Assembly (NCBI GenBank): GCA_030373325.1
Contig: JAUCZB010000002.1
Location: forward strand, 124,001-188,000
Source of the DNA: Cyanobium sp. CZS25K
GTDB taxonomy: Bacteria > Cyanobacteriota > Cyanobacteriia > PCC-6307 > Cyanobiaceae
Reading direction: 5' to 3'
DNA length: 64,000 nt
Under the pieces are notes generated by a model. That model was not told the origin of the DNA. It did not search any database and saw only the letters and a program-made list of their open reading frames with translations. How positions within the stretch are numbered: position 1 is the stretch's first letter; every line of letters starts with the position of its first letter. Of the stretch, positions 24,871 through 33,850 are shown in pieces. The position numbers and the translations under genes are program-made.

Positions 24871-26004
24871 TTGAGCGACCCGTCCGATTCGATCGATCTG
24901 CCGGGTCAGCTGGAGGCCCTCACCCAACGGCTGACCCAGTCGAACCCGGAGCTCTATCGGCATGTCGCCCTCTACCTCCAGGTTCTGCGTCAGGTGCTGC
25001 CCCAGCGGGTGCAGCAGGCCTGCTTCCATCTCGCCACCCAGGTCCATCCCCAGCGCTACGTCGAGCTGCCCGCCGAACGTCGCCGTCTGCTTCAGGCCCA
25101 GATCGAGGAATTGGTGAGCCGTTGCTCCAGCCTGCTCACGGTCGAACAGCTGGTGATTCTTGCTGCTCAGATCTCCCGCGAGCGCCTGCGCCGTGAGCAC
25201 CACGACCGGCAGCAGCTCCTGGAGGACCTTTCCTGGGAAGGGGAGGCTCCTGACGACCGCTCCCCCCAGTCGGAACCGCTGCCGCCGGGGTCGGTGCAGA
25301 TTTCCTTCGCCCCACCCCGCTCCGGCGGTTCTTTCCTCTGGGGGACCTTGAGCAGCGATCCTGGCCCGGCGACGGATCACGAAGACGGGCCCGAGGGGCA
25401 GAGCGATCCCGAGGAGGATCCGCCTGGCCTGGCGATCGAGGTCGCCATCGCCAGCGATGACCAGCTGCCCCTGGCCCTGCCGGCGGAGGACGAGGAGCCG
25501 CCCCAGGCGACCCAGCACGAGGCGTCGGAACGGTCCCTGTGGCAGGCGGGCCGGCTTCCTGAGGATCCCGAGCAGGTGCTGCGCTGGATGGACGGCATGG
25601 AGCTGGCCCTGGGACGGCGACTGCGCAACCTCTCCCACGCCATCAATGTGGAGTTGCTGCGGGGCGGGTTGAGTCGCAGCCTGCTGCCGGTGAGCTTGCT
25701 GGACGCCGTGCTGGAGGGCCAGCTGGAAACCATGGCCGCCCCCGCCAATCTGATGCGGTTGCCCCTTCCCTTCGGTCCGGCGCGCTCCCCCCAGGTGCAG
25801 ACCATGGCCGTGCTGCTGCGGCCCGCTGAGCTGGAGCTGGAGGAGCCCCGCCTGCGCACCTGCCGGCGGCGACTGCAGCAGCACCGCCAGGAGGTTCGCA
25901 GAATGGCCCAGCAGTTCCGTCGCCTGCAACGGCGGCTACGGATCCATCAGGCCGAACAGCTTTGGCTGCAGGACATCAGCCCCCCATCGATCCCGAGCGA
26001 CTGA
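24871..26004 (+). CDS. Conserved protein between tsf and recG, unknown function
   Basis: A 377-residue soluble protein, probably from the TTG at 24871 (MSDPSDSIDLPGQLEAL), 10 bases after the tsf stop. There are three parts: an N-terminal helical region (about 1-115, Arg/Gln/Leu-rich, LTQSNPELYRHVALYLQVLRQVLP), an acidic low-complexity middle (about 120-215, many Glu/Asp/Pro), and a helical C-terminal half. That half has DGMELALGRRLRNLSHAINVELLR and a basic coiled coil (RRRLQQHRQEVRRMAQQFRRLQRRLRI). I do not recognise a named domain. Its position in a translation/recombination operon is suggestive but not decisive. The 3' end overlaps recG by 43 bases. Confidence 0.65.
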   Translation: MSDPSDSIDLPGQLEALTQRLTQSNPELYRHVALYLQVLRQVLPQRVQQACFHLATQVHPQRYVELPAERRRLLQAQIEELVSRCSSLLTVEQLVILAAQISRERLRREHHDRQQLLEDLSWEGEAPDDRSPQSEPLPPGSVQISFAPPRSGGSFLWGTLSSDPGPATDHEDGPEGQSDPEEDPPGLAIEVAIASDDQLPLALPAEDEEPPQATQHEASERSLWQAGRLPEDPEQVLRWMDGMELALGRRLRNLSHAINVELLRGGLSRSLLPVSLLDAVLEGQLETMAAPANLMRLPLPFGPARSPQVQTMAVLLRPAELELEEPRLRTCRRRLQQHRQEVRRMAQQFRRLQRRLRIHQAEQLWLQDISPPSIPSD

Positions 26005-28514
26005 GCGGTCCCTCCCGCGGGGATGGGGAGGGCGCGTCCGCCCTGGAGGCGCTTGACGCCTGGTGCAGGCCCCTGCAGCTTGCCTGCCGCCTGGAGGCCG
26101 AAGCGGGTTTTGCGGATCTGCAGGGACGGCGGGATCGTTTCAGCGGCTTCGTCGGCGCCAGCCTCACCACTCCGGCGGCATGGCTGGAGGCCAGCGAACG
26201 CCAGCAGCTGGCCGCCCTCGCCCGCGACTTCGCCTCCTACGGCGAGCTGGCCCTGGCGGCCCGCCAGTCGCTGGTGCGGAAGCTGCGCCAGGCCCTGCAC
26301 GAGCTCCGCTGCCGCCGCCGGGAGGTGCTGCCGGTGGCTCCCCCACGGTTGCGGCGGCTGCCGCCCAGCGCGGCGGAGCGAGCGGCCAGCGGAGCCGACG
26401 TGCGCCTGGCGCCCCAGACCCCCCTTTCGGAGGTGGCCGGGATCGGGCCGAAGACCGCCACCCGGCTTGCCGCGCTGGGCCTGCTGGTGGTGCGTGATCT
26501 GGTGCACCATTATCCCCGCGACTATCTCGATTACGCCCATCTGGTGCGGATTGCAGCCCTGGAGCCCGGGCGGACCGCCACCATCGTGGCGACGGTGCGC
26601 CGCTGCCACGCCTTCGGCAGCCCCCGCAACCCCAATCTGGCGATCCTGGAGCTGCACCTCCAGGACGTCACGGGCCGCCTGCGGGTGTCGCGGTTCTTCG
26701 CGGGGCGCCGCTTCAGCAGTCCGGGCTGGCTGAAGGCCCAGCAGCGGCTCTACCCGGTGGGCGCCACGGTGGCCGTCAGCGGCCTGGTGAAGGAGAGCCC
26801 CTACGGCCCCTGCTTCGCCGACCCCCTGCTGGAGGTGCTGGAGGCTCCCGGGGCCCCGGTGCGCTCCGAGCAGATCGGCCGCTTCGTGCCCGTCTATGCC
26901 CTCACCGAGGGCCTCAGCGGCGAGAGTCTCGCCAGGGCCATCGCTGCGGTGCTGCCCTCGGCGAGCCGCTGGCCCGACCCACTGCCGGAGCTCCTGCGGC
27001 GGGAACGCGACCTGCCGCGCCGTGGTGAGGCCCTGCAGGGGATTCACCGTCCCGCCGATCGCCAGGAGCTGCAACGCTGTCGCCGGCGCCTGGTGTTCGA
27101 TGAGTTTCTGCTGCTGCAGCTGGCCCTGGGTCAGCGGCGGGAGCTGCTGCGCCGACAGCCCGCTCTGCCCCTGGTGCTGCCCACCGGCGGCGAGGACCTG
27201 GTGGGCCGGTTCCTGCATCTGCTGCCCTTCCCCCTCACCGGAGCCCAGAGCCGCGTGCTGGCGGAGATCCGCTCCGACATGGCCCGTCCCCAGCCGATGG
27301 CCCGTCTGGTTCAGGGTGATGTGGGCAGTGGCAAGACGGTGGTGGCCCTCGCGGCCCTGCTGGGCGCCATCGAGGCCGGCTGCCAGGGGGCCCTGATGGC
27401 GCCCACCGAGGTGCTGGCCGCCCAGCATTTTCACAAGCTGGCCGGCTGGCTGCCCCAGCTCAACGTCAGCATCGAGCTGCTGACCGGCTCCACCCCCGCC
27501 CGCCGCCGCCGCCAGCTGCTGCAGGACCTGGCCAACGGGCAGGTGAAGCTGCTGGTGGGCACCCATGCCCTGCTCGAGGATCCGGTCCAGTTCGAGCGCC
27601 TCGGCCTGGTGGTGGTGGACGAGCAGCACCGCTTCGGCGTCCGCCAGCGCAACCGGCTCCTGGCCAAGGGGCTCCAGCCCCACCTGCTCACCATGACCGC
27701 CACACCGATTCCCCGCACCCTGGCCCTGTCGATCCACGGCGACCTGGACATCAGCCAGATCGACGAACTGCCGCCGGGACGCACGCCGATCCGCACCCGC
27801 CTGCTGAGGGGATCCGAGCGTCCCAGTGCCTGGGAGCTCGTGCGCCAGGAGGTGGCCCGGGGCCAGAGGGCCTATGTGGTGCTGCCCCTGGTGGAGGAAT
27901 CGGAGAAGCTGGATCTGCGCTCCGCCGTGGAGGTGCACCGCCACCTCGATGAGGAGGAGTTCCCGGGCCTGACGGTGGGTCTGCTGCATGGGCGCATGAC
28001 CGGCGAGGAGAAGCAGCGGGCCATCAGCGCCTTCCAGGAGGGGCGCTCCCAGGTGCTGGTCTCCACCACGGTGGTGGAGGTGGGGGTGGATGTGCCGGAG
28101 GCGAGCGTGATGGTGATCGAACATGCCGAGCGTTTCGGTCTGGCCCAGCTGCACCAGCTGCGGGGACGGGTCGGCCGGGGCGCCGCCGCCTCCCATTGCC
28201 TGCTGCTCCACGAGGGCGACAACGCCATGGCCCGCCAGCGGCTGGAGCTGCTGGCCCGCAGCAGCGATGGCTTCGAGATCGCCGAGATGGACCTCAGGCT
28301 GCGGGGTCCCGGCCAGGTGCTCGGCACCCGCCAGTCCGGCCTGCCGGACCTGGCCCTGGCCAGCCTCAGTGACGACGGCGCCGTGCTGGAGGAGGCCCGG
28401 CTGACGGCACGGCGGATCCTGGCGCAGGATCCAGCCCTGGAGCAGCACCTGGAGCTGCGCGAAGCCCTCGAGGCCCAGCGTCGCCGTTCGGTGGAGGCGG
28501 CCCAGTTGAATTGA
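25962..28514 (+). CDS. recG: ATP-dependent DNA helicase RecG
   Basis: RecG remodels stalled forks and branched DNA. The C-terminal two-thirds is a clear superfamily 2 helicase: Walker A GDVGSGKTVVALAAL, TxxLaaQH-type block APTEVLAAQHFHKL, DEQH box VVVDEQHRFGVRQR, TATPIPRTLAL, and the later motifs VSTTVVEVGVDVPEA and HQLRGRVGRG. The wedge (OB) domain precedes it, with the helix-hairpin segment EVAGIGPKTATRLAALGL at about 150-170. The N-terminus has about 120 extra helical residues, usual in cyanobacterial RecG. The start is uncertain; the TTG at 25962 is the furthest upstream and overlaps the previous gene by 43 bases. Confidence 0.93.
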   Translation: MAAGHQPPIDPERLSGPSRGDGEGASALEALDAWCRPLQLACRLEAEAGFADLQGRRDRFSGFVGASLTTPAAWLEASERQQLAALARDFASYGELALAARQSLVRKLRQALHELRCRRREVLPVAPPRLRRLPPSAAERAASGADVRLAPQTPLSEVAGIGPKTATRLAALGLLVVRDLVHHYPRDYLDYAHLVRIAALEPGRTATIVATVRRCHAFGSPRNPNLAILELHLQDVTGRLRVSRFFAGRRFSSPGWLKAQQRLYPVGATVAVSGLVKESPYGPCFADPLLEVLEAPGAPVRSEQIGRFVPVYALTEGLSGESLARAIAAVLPSASRWPDPLPELLRRERDLPRRGEALQGIHRPADRQELQRCRRRLVFDEFLLLQLALGQRRELLRRQPALPLVLPTGGEDLVGRFLHLLPFPLTGAQSRVLAEIRSDMARPQPMARLVQGDVGSGKTVVALAALLGAIEAGCQGALMAPTEVLAAQHFHKLAGWLPQLNVSIELLTGSTPARRRRQLLQDLANGQVKLLVGTHALLEDPVQFERLGLVVVDEQHRFGVRQRNRLLAKGLQPHLLTMTATPIPRTLALSIHGDLDISQIDELPPGRTPIRTRLLRGSERPSAWELVRQEVARGQRAYVVLPLVEESEKLDLRSAVEVHRHLDEEEFPGLTVGLLHGRMTGEEKQRAISAFQEGRSQVLVSTTVVEVGVDVPEASVMVIEHAERFGLAQLHQLRGRVGRGAAASHCLLLHEGDNAMARQRLELLARSSDGFEIAEMDLRLRGPGQVLGTRQSGLPDLALASLSDDGAVLEEARLTARRILAQDPALEQHLELREALEAQRRRSVEAAQLN

Positions 28515-28556
28515 CTCCAGCCACCGCGCCGAGCTGCACACTCCACACACTGCCCC

Positions 28557-29282
28557 ATGCCGCCCCTGCGCCCCTGGAGTCCGATTCCCATCGAGGACGA
28601 TGGCGACCCCCTGCTCGATCTGCCGGCGTCGCTCTGGCGGCTCGAACCCCACCCGTACCAGGCCCTGGGGGCGCCCTACGGCCCAGGTGCCAGTCCCTTC
28701 CGGTTGCGCCGGGGGGTGATCGACCGGCTGGTGCGGGCCCAGGGCCTGCTCCAGCGGCAGAGGCCCGACTGGCGGCTGGCCATCTTCGACGCCTGGCGAC
28801 CCATCGCCGTTCAGGCCTTCATGGTCCGCCAGGCCTTCCGTGAGGCCTGTGGGCAGCGGGGACTCGATCCTGATCAAGCCGGGGCGGCCCAGAAGGCCGT
28901 GGCGGAGGAGGTGGATCGCTTCTGGGCGCCGCCGAGCCGCGATCCGGCCACCCCGCCGCCCCACAGCACCGGCGCGGCGGTGGATCTCACCCTGGCCGAG
29001 GCCAGCGGTCGGCCCCTGGCGATGGGCGGGGAGATCGACGCCATCGGAGCGATCTCCGAGCCCGACCACCACGCCGGCGCCGCCCCCGGCACGGAGGCGG
29101 CCGAGTGGCACGCCCGGCGCCGTCTGCTGGCTGCCGTGATGGCGGCGGCGGGGTTCGCCCAGCACCCGAATGAATGGTGGCACTTCAGCCACGGCGACCA
29201 GCTCTGGGCCTGGCGCTGCCAGGAACCCCGCGCGCGCTACGGCGGTGTCGCCGCCGGGGTGGAGGGTGCCGCGGACGGCTGA
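28557..29282 (+). CDS. D-alanyl-D-alanine dipeptidase, VanX/DdpX-like (M15D)
   Basis: A 241-residue zinc peptidase of the VanX family, which cleaves D-Ala-D-Ala. Motifs are IFDAWRPIAVQ (the Arg that polarises the substrate), the zinc motif SxHxxGxAxD as HSTGAAVDLT (about 137-146) and the catalytic EWWHF near 202-206. In most bacteria such enzymes recycle or scavenge peptidoglycan D-Ala; there is no vancomycin-resistance context here (no vanHA). No signal peptide is visible, so it should act in the cytoplasm. The 3' end overlaps the next gene, on the other strand, by 46 bases. Confidence 0.85.
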   Translation: MPPLRPWSPIPIEDDGDPLLDLPASLWRLEPHPYQALGAPYGPGASPFRLRRGVIDRLVRAQGLLQRQRPDWRLAIFDAWRPIAVQAFMVRQAFREACGQRGLDPDQAGAAQKAVAEEVDRFWAPPSRDPATPPPHSTGAAVDLTLAEASGRPLAMGGEIDAIGAISEPDHHAGAAPGTEAAEWHARRRLLAAVMAAAGFAQHPNEWWHFSHGDQLWAWRCQEPRARYGGVAAGVEGAADG

Positions 29283-29686
29283 GCGGCGCCCGGCACCCCC
29301 TTGCCCGCGACGGGGATCACGGTGCCGGGCAGGGTGAGCCCCAGTTCTCGGAACAGCACGCTCGCCTGCGGGCGGGTCAGCAGACCCTTCTGGACGCAGC
29401 GTTTGAGGCTGGCCAGGGTCAGATCGTCCTGCACGCGGCGCAGCTTGGCCAGCACCTCGGGGCTCTGGTCGGCATACGGCAGAAGATGGGCCTTGTAGGA
29501 GGCCCGGATCGACTCCGGCTTGCAGGCGAGGGGATCGGAATCGAAGTGCTGGACCGGCGCCTGGGGGGGTGCGGGCCGCTCCGCCGCTTCGCTGGCCTGC
29601 CCTGCCACCGGGAGCAGCTCCCACAGCGCCACCCAGAGCAGCGAGCGCAGCAGGCGGGGGACGAGGGGGCCAGCAGGGTTCCGCAT
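29237..29686 (-). CDS. Small secreted or periplasmic protein, unknown
   Basis: A 149-residue protein with a likely signal peptide (basic start RNPAGPLVPRLLRSLL, then hydrophobic WVALWELLPVAGQA-S). The mature part contains one Cys pair (CKPESIRASYKAHLLPYADQSPE and LTLASLKRCVQKGLL), which may form a disulfide, then a Pro/Ala tail. The pattern between the cysteines looks conserved in kind, but I cannot name a family. It is convergent with, and overlaps by 46 bases, the VanX-like gene, and lies downstream of sir in the same direction (79-base gap). Confidence 0.6.
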   Translation of the reverse strand: MRNPAGPLVPRLLRSLLWVALWELLPVAGQASEAAERPAPPQAPVQHFDSDPLACKPESIRASYKAHLLPYADQSPEVLAKLRRVQDDLTLASLKRCVQKGLLTRPQASVLFRELGLTLPGTVIPVAGKGVPGAAQPSAAPSTPAATPP

Positions 29687-29765
29687 GCCGGGAATCCATG
29701 GAGAATCAAGCCTAGGCGCGGGCTGCGGCAGGTCTCAACGCCCATCCCCTGGCCGAGGCGACGCT

Positions 29766-31535
29766 CTAGGCGGGGGGGAGCAGCTGGCCCACGCGCTCGG
29801 CACCGATCCTGTCGATGAAGTCGCCGAAGCGACTGCGGACGCCACCTTCGTCCCGCCAGGCCACCAGCAGGGGCTCCAGGGTGGCTTCGAGCCTCTCCAG
29901 AGGCATTTTCTCCAGGTAGGGCCTGGCCAGACGCGTCAGACCGTGGCTGCCGCCCAGCCACAGCTGGTAGGTGTCCACCGCACTGCCCACCAGCCCGATC
30001 TCCGCCATGTAGGGGCGGGCACAGCCATTGGGGCAGCCGGTCAGGCGCACGAGCAGGGGTTTGCTGATCTCCAGACGCTCCAGCAGCGCATCGAGGCGGT
30101 CGAGGACGTCGGGGAGGATGCGTTCGGCCTCGGTGATCGCCAGGCCGCAGAGGGGCAGGGCCGGACAGGCCAGGGCATGACGGGCCAGGGCTGGTGGGGC
30201 CTCCGGGGTGGCCATGCCGAGGGCCGCCAGGGCCTCCCGCACGGAGGCCCGCTGGGCGCTGCCGATGTTGCAGAGCAGCAGGTCCTGGTTGGGGGTGAGT
30301 CGCACCTCCAGCTGGTAGGTCTCGACGAGCCGGCGCAGGCCGGTTTTGAGGTCCCCCTGGAGGCGTCCGCAGAGCACGGGCAGGCCCACGAACCACAGGC
30401 CCGGCGATTGCCGATGCCAGCCCAGGTAGTCGGTGAGGACAGCGGGCGGTTCCCGCCGCAGGGCCTTGATCGGATGGGGGAAGTAGCGGCTCAGCTCGGT
30501 CCGGAACCAGTCCACCCCCCGGTCATGGATCAGGTACTTCATGCGGGCGTGGCGGCGCTGCTCACGGTCGCCGTGGTCGCGCTGCAGGGCCACGATCGCC
30601 TGCACCAGTTCCAGCACATGGGCGGCGGCCACGTAGCCGAGGGGATCGGCGGTGCGCGCGAAGGTCTCCTCCTTGTTGTGGGTCCGTCCCATGCCGCCAC
30701 CCACGTAGACGTTGCAGCCCAGGGGACGGCCGGAGGGATCGCTGAACAGCACCAGGCCGACGTCCTGGGTCAGCAGGTCGACGGAGTTGTCCCCGGGGAC
30801 GGTGACAGCGACCTTGAACTTGCGGGGCAGGTAGGTGGAGCCGTAGAGGGGCTCGGCCCCATCGCCGCTGAACACGGCGCCACTCTCCTGCAGCTTCCGC
30901 GCCTTCCTGACGGGCCCGCGGGGCTTGATGCGGTAGCTCAGATCCCCATCCACCCAGAGGTCCAGGTAGGAGCCCTCGGCGGCCTGGGGGGCCAGCAGGT
31001 CGGCGATGCGATCCGCCAGCAGGCGGGCCTCCGGGTAGCCGTCCCGTTCGAACGGAGCGGCCGGAGCCATCACGTTGCGGTTGATGTCTCCACAGGCGGA
31101 GAGCGTGGAGCCGAGGGCACGAACGATGCCGCCGATCACCTCCTTGAGGTCCGTCTTCTGCACCCCGTGCATCTGGAAGGCCTGCCGGGTGGTGATCCGC
31201 AGGGTGCCGTTGCCCAGCCGATCCGCGAGGGAATCGAGTGCCAGGTAAAGGGAGGTGGGAATGCGTCCGCCGGGGTTGCGCAGCCGCAGCATCATCTGCC
31301 AGTCCTTGTCGGCCCCCTTGCGACGGTTGTCCCGGTTGTCCTGCTGGTAGCTGCCGTGGAACTTGAGGATCTGGACGGCGGGATCGCTGAAGCTGGGCAG
31401 TGTGTTGCCGAGTTCGCCGGCCAGGGGGTCATGCAGGTGGCCGCTGCCGGCCTTGAGGGCCTCCTGTTTGGTGGGGGGCTTGGCGGGGGAGGCCGATGGG
31501 AGCGACGTGCTGTCGGCGACCGTCGTCGAGGACAT
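29766..31535 (-). CDS. sir: Ferredoxin-dependent sulfite reductase
   Basis: Sir reduces sulfite to sulfide with six electrons from ferredoxin, in sulfate assimilation. The 589-residue product has duplicated ferrite-reductase-like halves, the substrate arginine/lysine segments (TTRQAFQMHGVQK; CGDINRNVMAP) and the siroheme-[4Fe-4S] cysteines as CPALPLC (Cx5C) and CPNGC (Cx3C, in RLTGCPNGCARPYMAEIG). Those spacings fit sulfite reductase, and nitrite reductase usually has a shorter chain. It diverges from glyS across 113 bases. The first about 40 residues are Ser/Ala/Pro-rich and non-conserved. Confidence 0.93.
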   Translation of the reverse strand: MSSTTVADSTSLPSASPAKPPTKQEALKAGSGHLHDPLAGELGNTLPSFSDPAVQILKFHGSYQQDNRDNRRKGADKDWQMMLRLRNPGGRIPTSLYLALDSLADRLGNGTLRITTRQAFQMHGVQKTDLKEVIGGIVRALGSTLSACGDINRNVMAPAAPFERDGYPEARLLADRIADLLAPQAAEGSYLDLWVDGDLSYRIKPRGPVRKARKLQESGAVFSGDGAEPLYGSTYLPRKFKVAVTVPGDNSVDLLTQDVGLVLFSDPSGRPLGCNVYVGGGMGRTHNKEETFARTADPLGYVAAAHVLELVQAIVALQRDHGDREQRRHARMKYLIHDRGVDWFRTELSRYFPHPIKALRREPPAVLTDYLGWHRQSPGLWFVGLPVLCGRLQGDLKTGLRRLVETYQLEVRLTPNQDLLLCNIGSAQRASVREALAALGMATPEAPPALARHALACPALPLCGLAITEAERILPDVLDRLDALLERLEISKPLLVRLTGCPNGCARPYMAEIGLVGSAVDTYQLWLGGSHGLTRLARPYLEKMPLERLEATLEPLLVAWRDEGGVRSRFGDFIDRIGAERVGQLLPPA

Positions 31536-31648
31536 CGGCGTGCGGAAAGGTTTGAGGAACGAAACTAGCGAATGGGACGGGTCGGTTTGCCGGTGCGTCC
31601 GGCCTTCTCCCGCCTTTGCATACAGTCGCGTACTGCCCGTTCCCCTGC

Positions 31649-33814
31649 ATGGCCACCTTTCTTCTGGAGATCGGCACGGAGGAACTGCCGGCCGATTTCG
31701 TGCGCCTGGCCCAGCCCCAGCTGGAGGCGATCGTGGCCAGGGATCTGCAGGAGGCCCGCCTTTCCTGCGACAGCATCCGCACCAGCGGCACCCCCCGCCG
31801 CCTGGCCGTGGCCATCACCGGGTTGCCGGAACGTCAGCAGGATCTGGTCGAGGACCGCAAGGGGCCACCGGCCCAGCAGGCGTTCCGCGATGGCCAGCCC
31901 ACCCCGGCGGCCATGGGATTCGCCCGTCGCTGCGGCTGCAGCCCCGAGCAGCTGGAGATCCGCGACACCGACAAGGGCCCCTTCGTGTTCGCCCGCAGCA
32001 CCGATCCTGGCCGTCCCACGGCAGAGGTGCTGGCCGACTGCATCCCGGCCTGGATCCGCTCCCTGCAGGGGCGGCGCTTCATGCGCTGGGGCCATGGGGA
32101 CGGCCGCTTCAGCCGGCCCCTGCGCTGGCTGGTGGCCCTTCTCGATGAGCGGGTGATCCCCGTGGCGCTCACGGAGATGGATCCTCCCCTGGCCAGTGAC
32201 CGTCTCAGCCGCGGCCACCGGCTCCATCCAGGGGCGGTGGCGATCGCCTCCGCCGACGGCTACGCCAAAGCCCTTGAGGCCGCCGATGTGCAGGTGGACC
32301 GCGAAGCCAGGGGAACCCTGATCCGCACGGCCCTGGAGGCGGCGGCCCAGCAGGCCGGTGGTGAGCTGGATCTGCCCCAGGGCCTGTTCGATGAGCTGGT
32401 CGATCTGGTGGAGTCCCCCCGCCTGATCGATGGTGCCATCGACCCGGCCTATCTCGCCCTGCCCCCGGAGGTGCTGAGCACGGTGATGCGTTCCCACCAG
32501 CGCTATGTGCCCCTGCGCGTCTCCGGGGCGCCGGGTGATCCCCTGGCCCTGACGGCCGATGGGGTGCTCCTGCCCCGGTTCCTGTGTATTTCCAATGGCC
32601 ATGCCGCTGCCGCCGACACCATCCGCCGCGGCAACGAGCGGGTGCTGCGGGCGCGGCTGGCGGACGCCTCCTTCTTCCTGGCGGCCGATCGGCGCCAGAG
32701 CAGCGCTGAACGGGTGAAGGCCCTCGAGCGGGTCACCTTCGCCGAAGGGCTCGGCAGCCTGGCCGACCGCAGCCAGCGCCTGGCCTGGCTCACCGACCTG
32801 CTCTGCAGCCGCCTGGAGATCGACGCGGACACCGCCATCGCCGCCCGCCGGGCCGCCCCCCTCTGCAAGCACGATCTGGTCAGCCAGATGGTGGGGGAGT
32901 TCCCCGAATTGCAGGGGGTCATGGGGGCCAAGTACCTGCTGGCCGAAGGGGAGTCGCGCGCCGTGGCGCTGGCGGTGCTGGAGCATTACCAGCCCCGTGG
33001 AGCCGGCGATGCCCTGCCGGCGTCCGCGGCGGGCGGTCTGCTGGCCCTGGCCGAGCGGCTGGAACTGTTGCTCAGCATCTTTGCCAGGGGGGAACGTCCC
33101 AGTGGCTCCTCCGATCCCTATGCCCTGCGTCGTGCCGGCAACGGCGTGCTCCAGATCCTCTGGGATCGCGGCTGGTCGCTTGATCTGGTGGAGCTGATGG
33201 CCCTGGCGACGGCCCACTGGCAACGGTTGCTGCCCGCCCTGGAGGTCCAACCCCTGGCCCTGGCGGCCGATCTGCTCGAATTCCTGCGCCAGCGTCTCGC
33301 CAGCCTGCTGGAGGAGGAGGGCTTCGGGGCCGACCTGGTGCAGGCGGTGGCCGGCGATGGCGTCTGCCTGGAGCGGTTGCTGCGGGATCCGGCCGATGCC
33401 AGGGCCCGGGTGGAACTGCTGCGGCGCCTCCGGCAGGTGCAGAAGCTGCCGCTGGTGCAGGCGGTGGTGCAACGGGCATCCCGCCTGGCGGAGCAGGCCG
33501 ATCTGGCGCCGGGTGTGGTGGTGCCGCAGGGGGTGGTGGACCCGGCGCTCTTCGGTTCCCCCAGTGAAGCCGCCGTGCTGACGGTGCTGGAGCGGCTGGC
33601 GGTCCATGCCGCCGCCACGGGAACCGGCCGCTACGAACCCCTCGCCCGGCTGCTGGGGGAGAGCGGTGCCACCCTGGCCGCTTTCTTTGATGGTCCCGAC
33701 AGCGTCATGGTGATGTGCGACGCGCCGGAGGTGCGCCGCAACCGGCTGCGGCTGCTGGCGGTGCTGCGCAACCAGGCTGCGGTGCTGGCCGATTTCAGCC
33801 GTCTGGGGGGCTGA
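31649..33814 (+). CDS. glyS: Glycine-tRNA ligase beta subunit
   Basis: The beta chain of the alpha2beta2 bacterial glycyl-tRNA synthetase, which binds tRNA and supports the catalytic alpha chain (glyQ, not in this window). The 721-residue protein begins MATFLLEIGTEELPADFV, the near-invariant family N-terminus, and carries SGTPRRLAV and MRWGHGDGRFSRPLRWLVAL. It ends with the DALR-like anticodon-binding domain (DNP-type; VMVMCDAPEVRRNRLRLL). The ATG at 31649 matches that start; one at 31616 does not. It is separated from the convergent polyketide synthase by 36 bases. Confidence 0.96.
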   Translation: MATFLLEIGTEELPADFVRLAQPQLEAIVARDLQEARLSCDSIRTSGTPRRLAVAITGLPERQQDLVEDRKGPPAQQAFRDGQPTPAAMGFARRCGCSPEQLEIRDTDKGPFVFARSTDPGRPTAEVLADCIPAWIRSLQGRRFMRWGHGDGRFSRPLRWLVALLDERVIPVALTEMDPPLASDRLSRGHRLHPGAVAIASADGYAKALEAADVQVDREARGTLIRTALEAAAQQAGGELDLPQGLFDELVDLVESPRLIDGAIDPAYLALPPEVLSTVMRSHQRYVPLRVSGAPGDPLALTADGVLLPRFLCISNGHAAAADTIRRGNERVLRARLADASFFLAADRRQSSAERVKALERVTFAEGLGSLADRSQRLAWLTDLLCSRLEIDADTAIAARRAAPLCKHDLVSQMVGEFPELQGVMGAKYLLAEGESRAVALAVLEHYQPRGAGDALPASAAGGLLALAERLELLLSIFARGERPSGSSDPYALRRAGNGVLQILWDRGWSLDLVELMALATAHWQRLLPALEVQPLALAADLLEFLRQRLASLLEEEGFGADLVQAVAGDGVCLERLLRDPADARARVELLRRLRQVQKLPLVQAVVQRASRLAEQADLAPGVVVPQGVVDPALFGSPSEAAVLTVLERLAVHAAATGTGRYEPLARLLGESGATLAAFFDGPDSVMVMCDAPEVRRNRLRLLAVLRNQAAVLADFSRLGG

Positions 33815-33850
33815 AGCAGGTCGCCGCTGCCTGGGCGCCCAGCCGCCTCT

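Noticed and set aside
28557..29282. VanX-like gene as a vancomycin-resistance determinant
   Set aside because: No vanH/vanA ligase or VanRS regulators nearby; stand-alone DdpX/VanX-type peptidases are common housekeeping enzymes.
25947..29699. 1250-codon open frame on the minus strand opposite recG and its neighbours
   Set aside because: It is full of His/Gln/Gly/Pro strings typical of antisense frames in GC-rich DNA and lies over well-supported genes; no domain is visible.
31565..33607. 680-codon minus-strand frame opposite glyS
   Set aside because: Antisense to glyS, which has its near-invariant N-terminus and full length; Gln/Gly/His-rich shadow.
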